5,895 bases of DNA from an uncultured Selenomonas sp. (lineage in GTDB: Bacteria > Bacillota > Negativicutes > Selenomonadales > Selenomonadaceae), in NCBI GenBank assembly GCA_937981305.1, contig CALJPB010000065.1:1-5895 (forward strand). Direction: 5' to 3'. The notes under the pieces are model-generated. The model saw only the letters and a program-made list of their open reading frames with translations, had not been told where the DNA came from and ran no database searches. This document shows positions 5,290 to 5,895 of the stretch, piece after piece (within the stretch, counting starts at the first letter, position 1; each line of letters starts with the position of its first letter). Position numbers and translations under genes: made by a program.

Positions 5290-5847
5290 ATGGCGGAAAG
5301 TATCCGTATTACGACTCCGTTCACGGAGGAAATGTCGCGTAAGCTCAAGGCGGGCGACAGCGTTCTCATCACGGGCACGATCATCAGCGCGCGCGATGCA
5401 GCACACAAGGCGATGACGGAGGCACTCGCAAAGGGCGAACCTCTGCCGGTCGACTGGCACGATCAGATCGTCTACTATCTGGGACCGACACCGGCGAAGC
5501 CGGGCGACCCGATCGGCTCGGCGGGGCCGACGACCTCCGGCCGCATGGACGCCTACACGCCGACGATGCTTGAGCAGGGCATCAAGGGCATGGTGGGCAA
5601 GGGCTCGCGCTCGGCAGCTGTCGTGGAGTCGATGAAGAAGAACGGCGTCACCTATTTTGCCGCTGTCGGCGGCGCTGCGGCGCTCATCGCAAAATCCGTG
5701 AAGAAGTACGAAGTCGTGGGCTATCCGGAACTTGGCCCTGAGGCGGTCGCGAAACTGACGGTCGAGGATTTCCCCTGCATCGTCGTGATTGACTCCGAGG
5801 GCAACAACTTCTATGAGATGGGGCAGAAGCCCTATCGGAAACTCTAA
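5290..5847 (+). CDS. Fumarate hydratase class I, beta subunit
   Basis: This 185-residue protein is the partner subunit (TtdB/FumA C-terminal family), of usual length for a stand-alone beta subunit. It completes the active site of the class I fumarase and contributes substrate-binding residues. Conserved blocks are in the expected order: LKAGDSVLITGTIISARDAAHKAM (19-42), with the nearly invariant G-T-I-x-x-x-R-D-x-A-H-K; YYLGPTPAKPG (62-72); GSAGPTTSGRMDAYTP (76-91); GMVGKGSRS (100-108); YFAAVGGAAALIAKSVK (122-138); and GYPELGPEAVAKLTVEDFP (144-162) ending in IDSEGNNFY (167-175). The ATG at 5290 follows AGGGAGGA (5276-5283) by six nt. No promoter or terminator is visible in the 38 nt after the alpha gene, so the two should be one transcript and made in equal amounts. 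Confidence 0.95.
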   Translation: MAESIRITTPFTEEMSRKLKAGDSVLITGTIISARDAAHKAMTEALAKGEPLPVDWHDQIVYYLGPTPAKPGDPIGSAGPTTSGRMDAYTPTMLEQGIKGMVGKGSRSAAVVESMKKNGVTYFAAVGGAAALIAKSVKKYEVVGYPELGPEAVAKLTVEDFPCIVVIDSEGNNFYEMGQKPYRKL

Positions 5848-5866
5848 GGCGGCGCGCATTCCGCCT
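5847..5866. other. Short GC-rich hairpin at the fumarase beta stop codon
   Basis: AGGCGG (5847-5852) pairs with CCGCCT (5861-5866) across an 8-nt loop. No T-tract follows within the visible sequence, so it is not a standard intrinsic terminator. In GC-rich DNA a 6-bp stem can arise by chance. The remaining 29 nt hold no identifiable gene. Confidence 0.3.
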
Positions 5867-5895
5867 CGCACATCCTCATCAACGTGTTCATGCCG

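Noticed and set aside
5053..5871. Long open frame on the - strand across the end of alpha and all of beta
   Set aside because: It spans two certain + strand genes and their gap, with shadow-like Arg/His composition.

Overview
The window looks like a chromosomal segment of a GC-rich, Gram-negative-type Firmicute of the Negativicutes, close to Selenomonas, Centipeda or Mitsuokella. This is inferred from three things: the general look of the proteins, the B. subtilis-like gene order (the racE ... rph-ysnA-ysnB arrangement), and a split class I fumarase, which fits succinate/propionate-type anaerobes. No 16S or other taxonomic marker is present. All genes are on the + strand, most are tightly packed or overlapping, and almost every start is preceded by a purine-rich Shine-Dalgarno sequence. 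Non-ATG starts are common (GTG, GTG, TTG).

Region 1 (2-2130) is one apparent operon: the 3' end of the glutamate racemase gene murI, a hotdog-fold thioesterase of the YbgC/FadM type, an unrecognised 192-residue protein with a short N-terminal hydrophobic segment, and a protein resembling F420-0:gamma-glutamyl ligase (CofE superfamily). The last three overlap, so they are probably translationally coupled. A clean intrinsic terminator (2144-2173) closes the unit.

Region 2 (2204-4054) is rph (RNase PH), an rdgB-like XTP/dITP diphosphatase and a YfcE-type metallophosphoesterase. These are spaced 1 nt apart or overlap by 4 nt. Together they cover tRNA 3'-end trimming, nucleotide-pool cleaning and a phosphodiesterase activity. 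A short terminator-like hairpin follows at 4072-4096. Only 30 nt separate the upstream terminator from the rph start, so rph may depend on readthrough.

Region 3 (4055-4408) is a 354-nt gap with no convincing gene. Its core (4101-4240) has only 21 G/C in 140 bases (15%), whereas the flanking genes are GC-rich. It holds phased A-tracts, a perfect 16-bp inverted repeat, a second and strong terminator with no recognisable gene ahead of it, and then a good extended -10 promoter for the fumarase genes.

Region 4 (4409-5847) encodes a two-subunit class I, [4Fe-4S] fumarate hydratase, alpha then beta. The alpha subunit starts at TTG. In this kind of anaerobe the enzyme would dehydrate malate to fumarate for fumarate reduction. 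The last 48 nt contain no identifiable gene.

Most of the window is ordinary housekeeping. The items worth a second look are the CofE-like protein with its coupled unknown partner, and the AT-rich gap with its orphan terminator.
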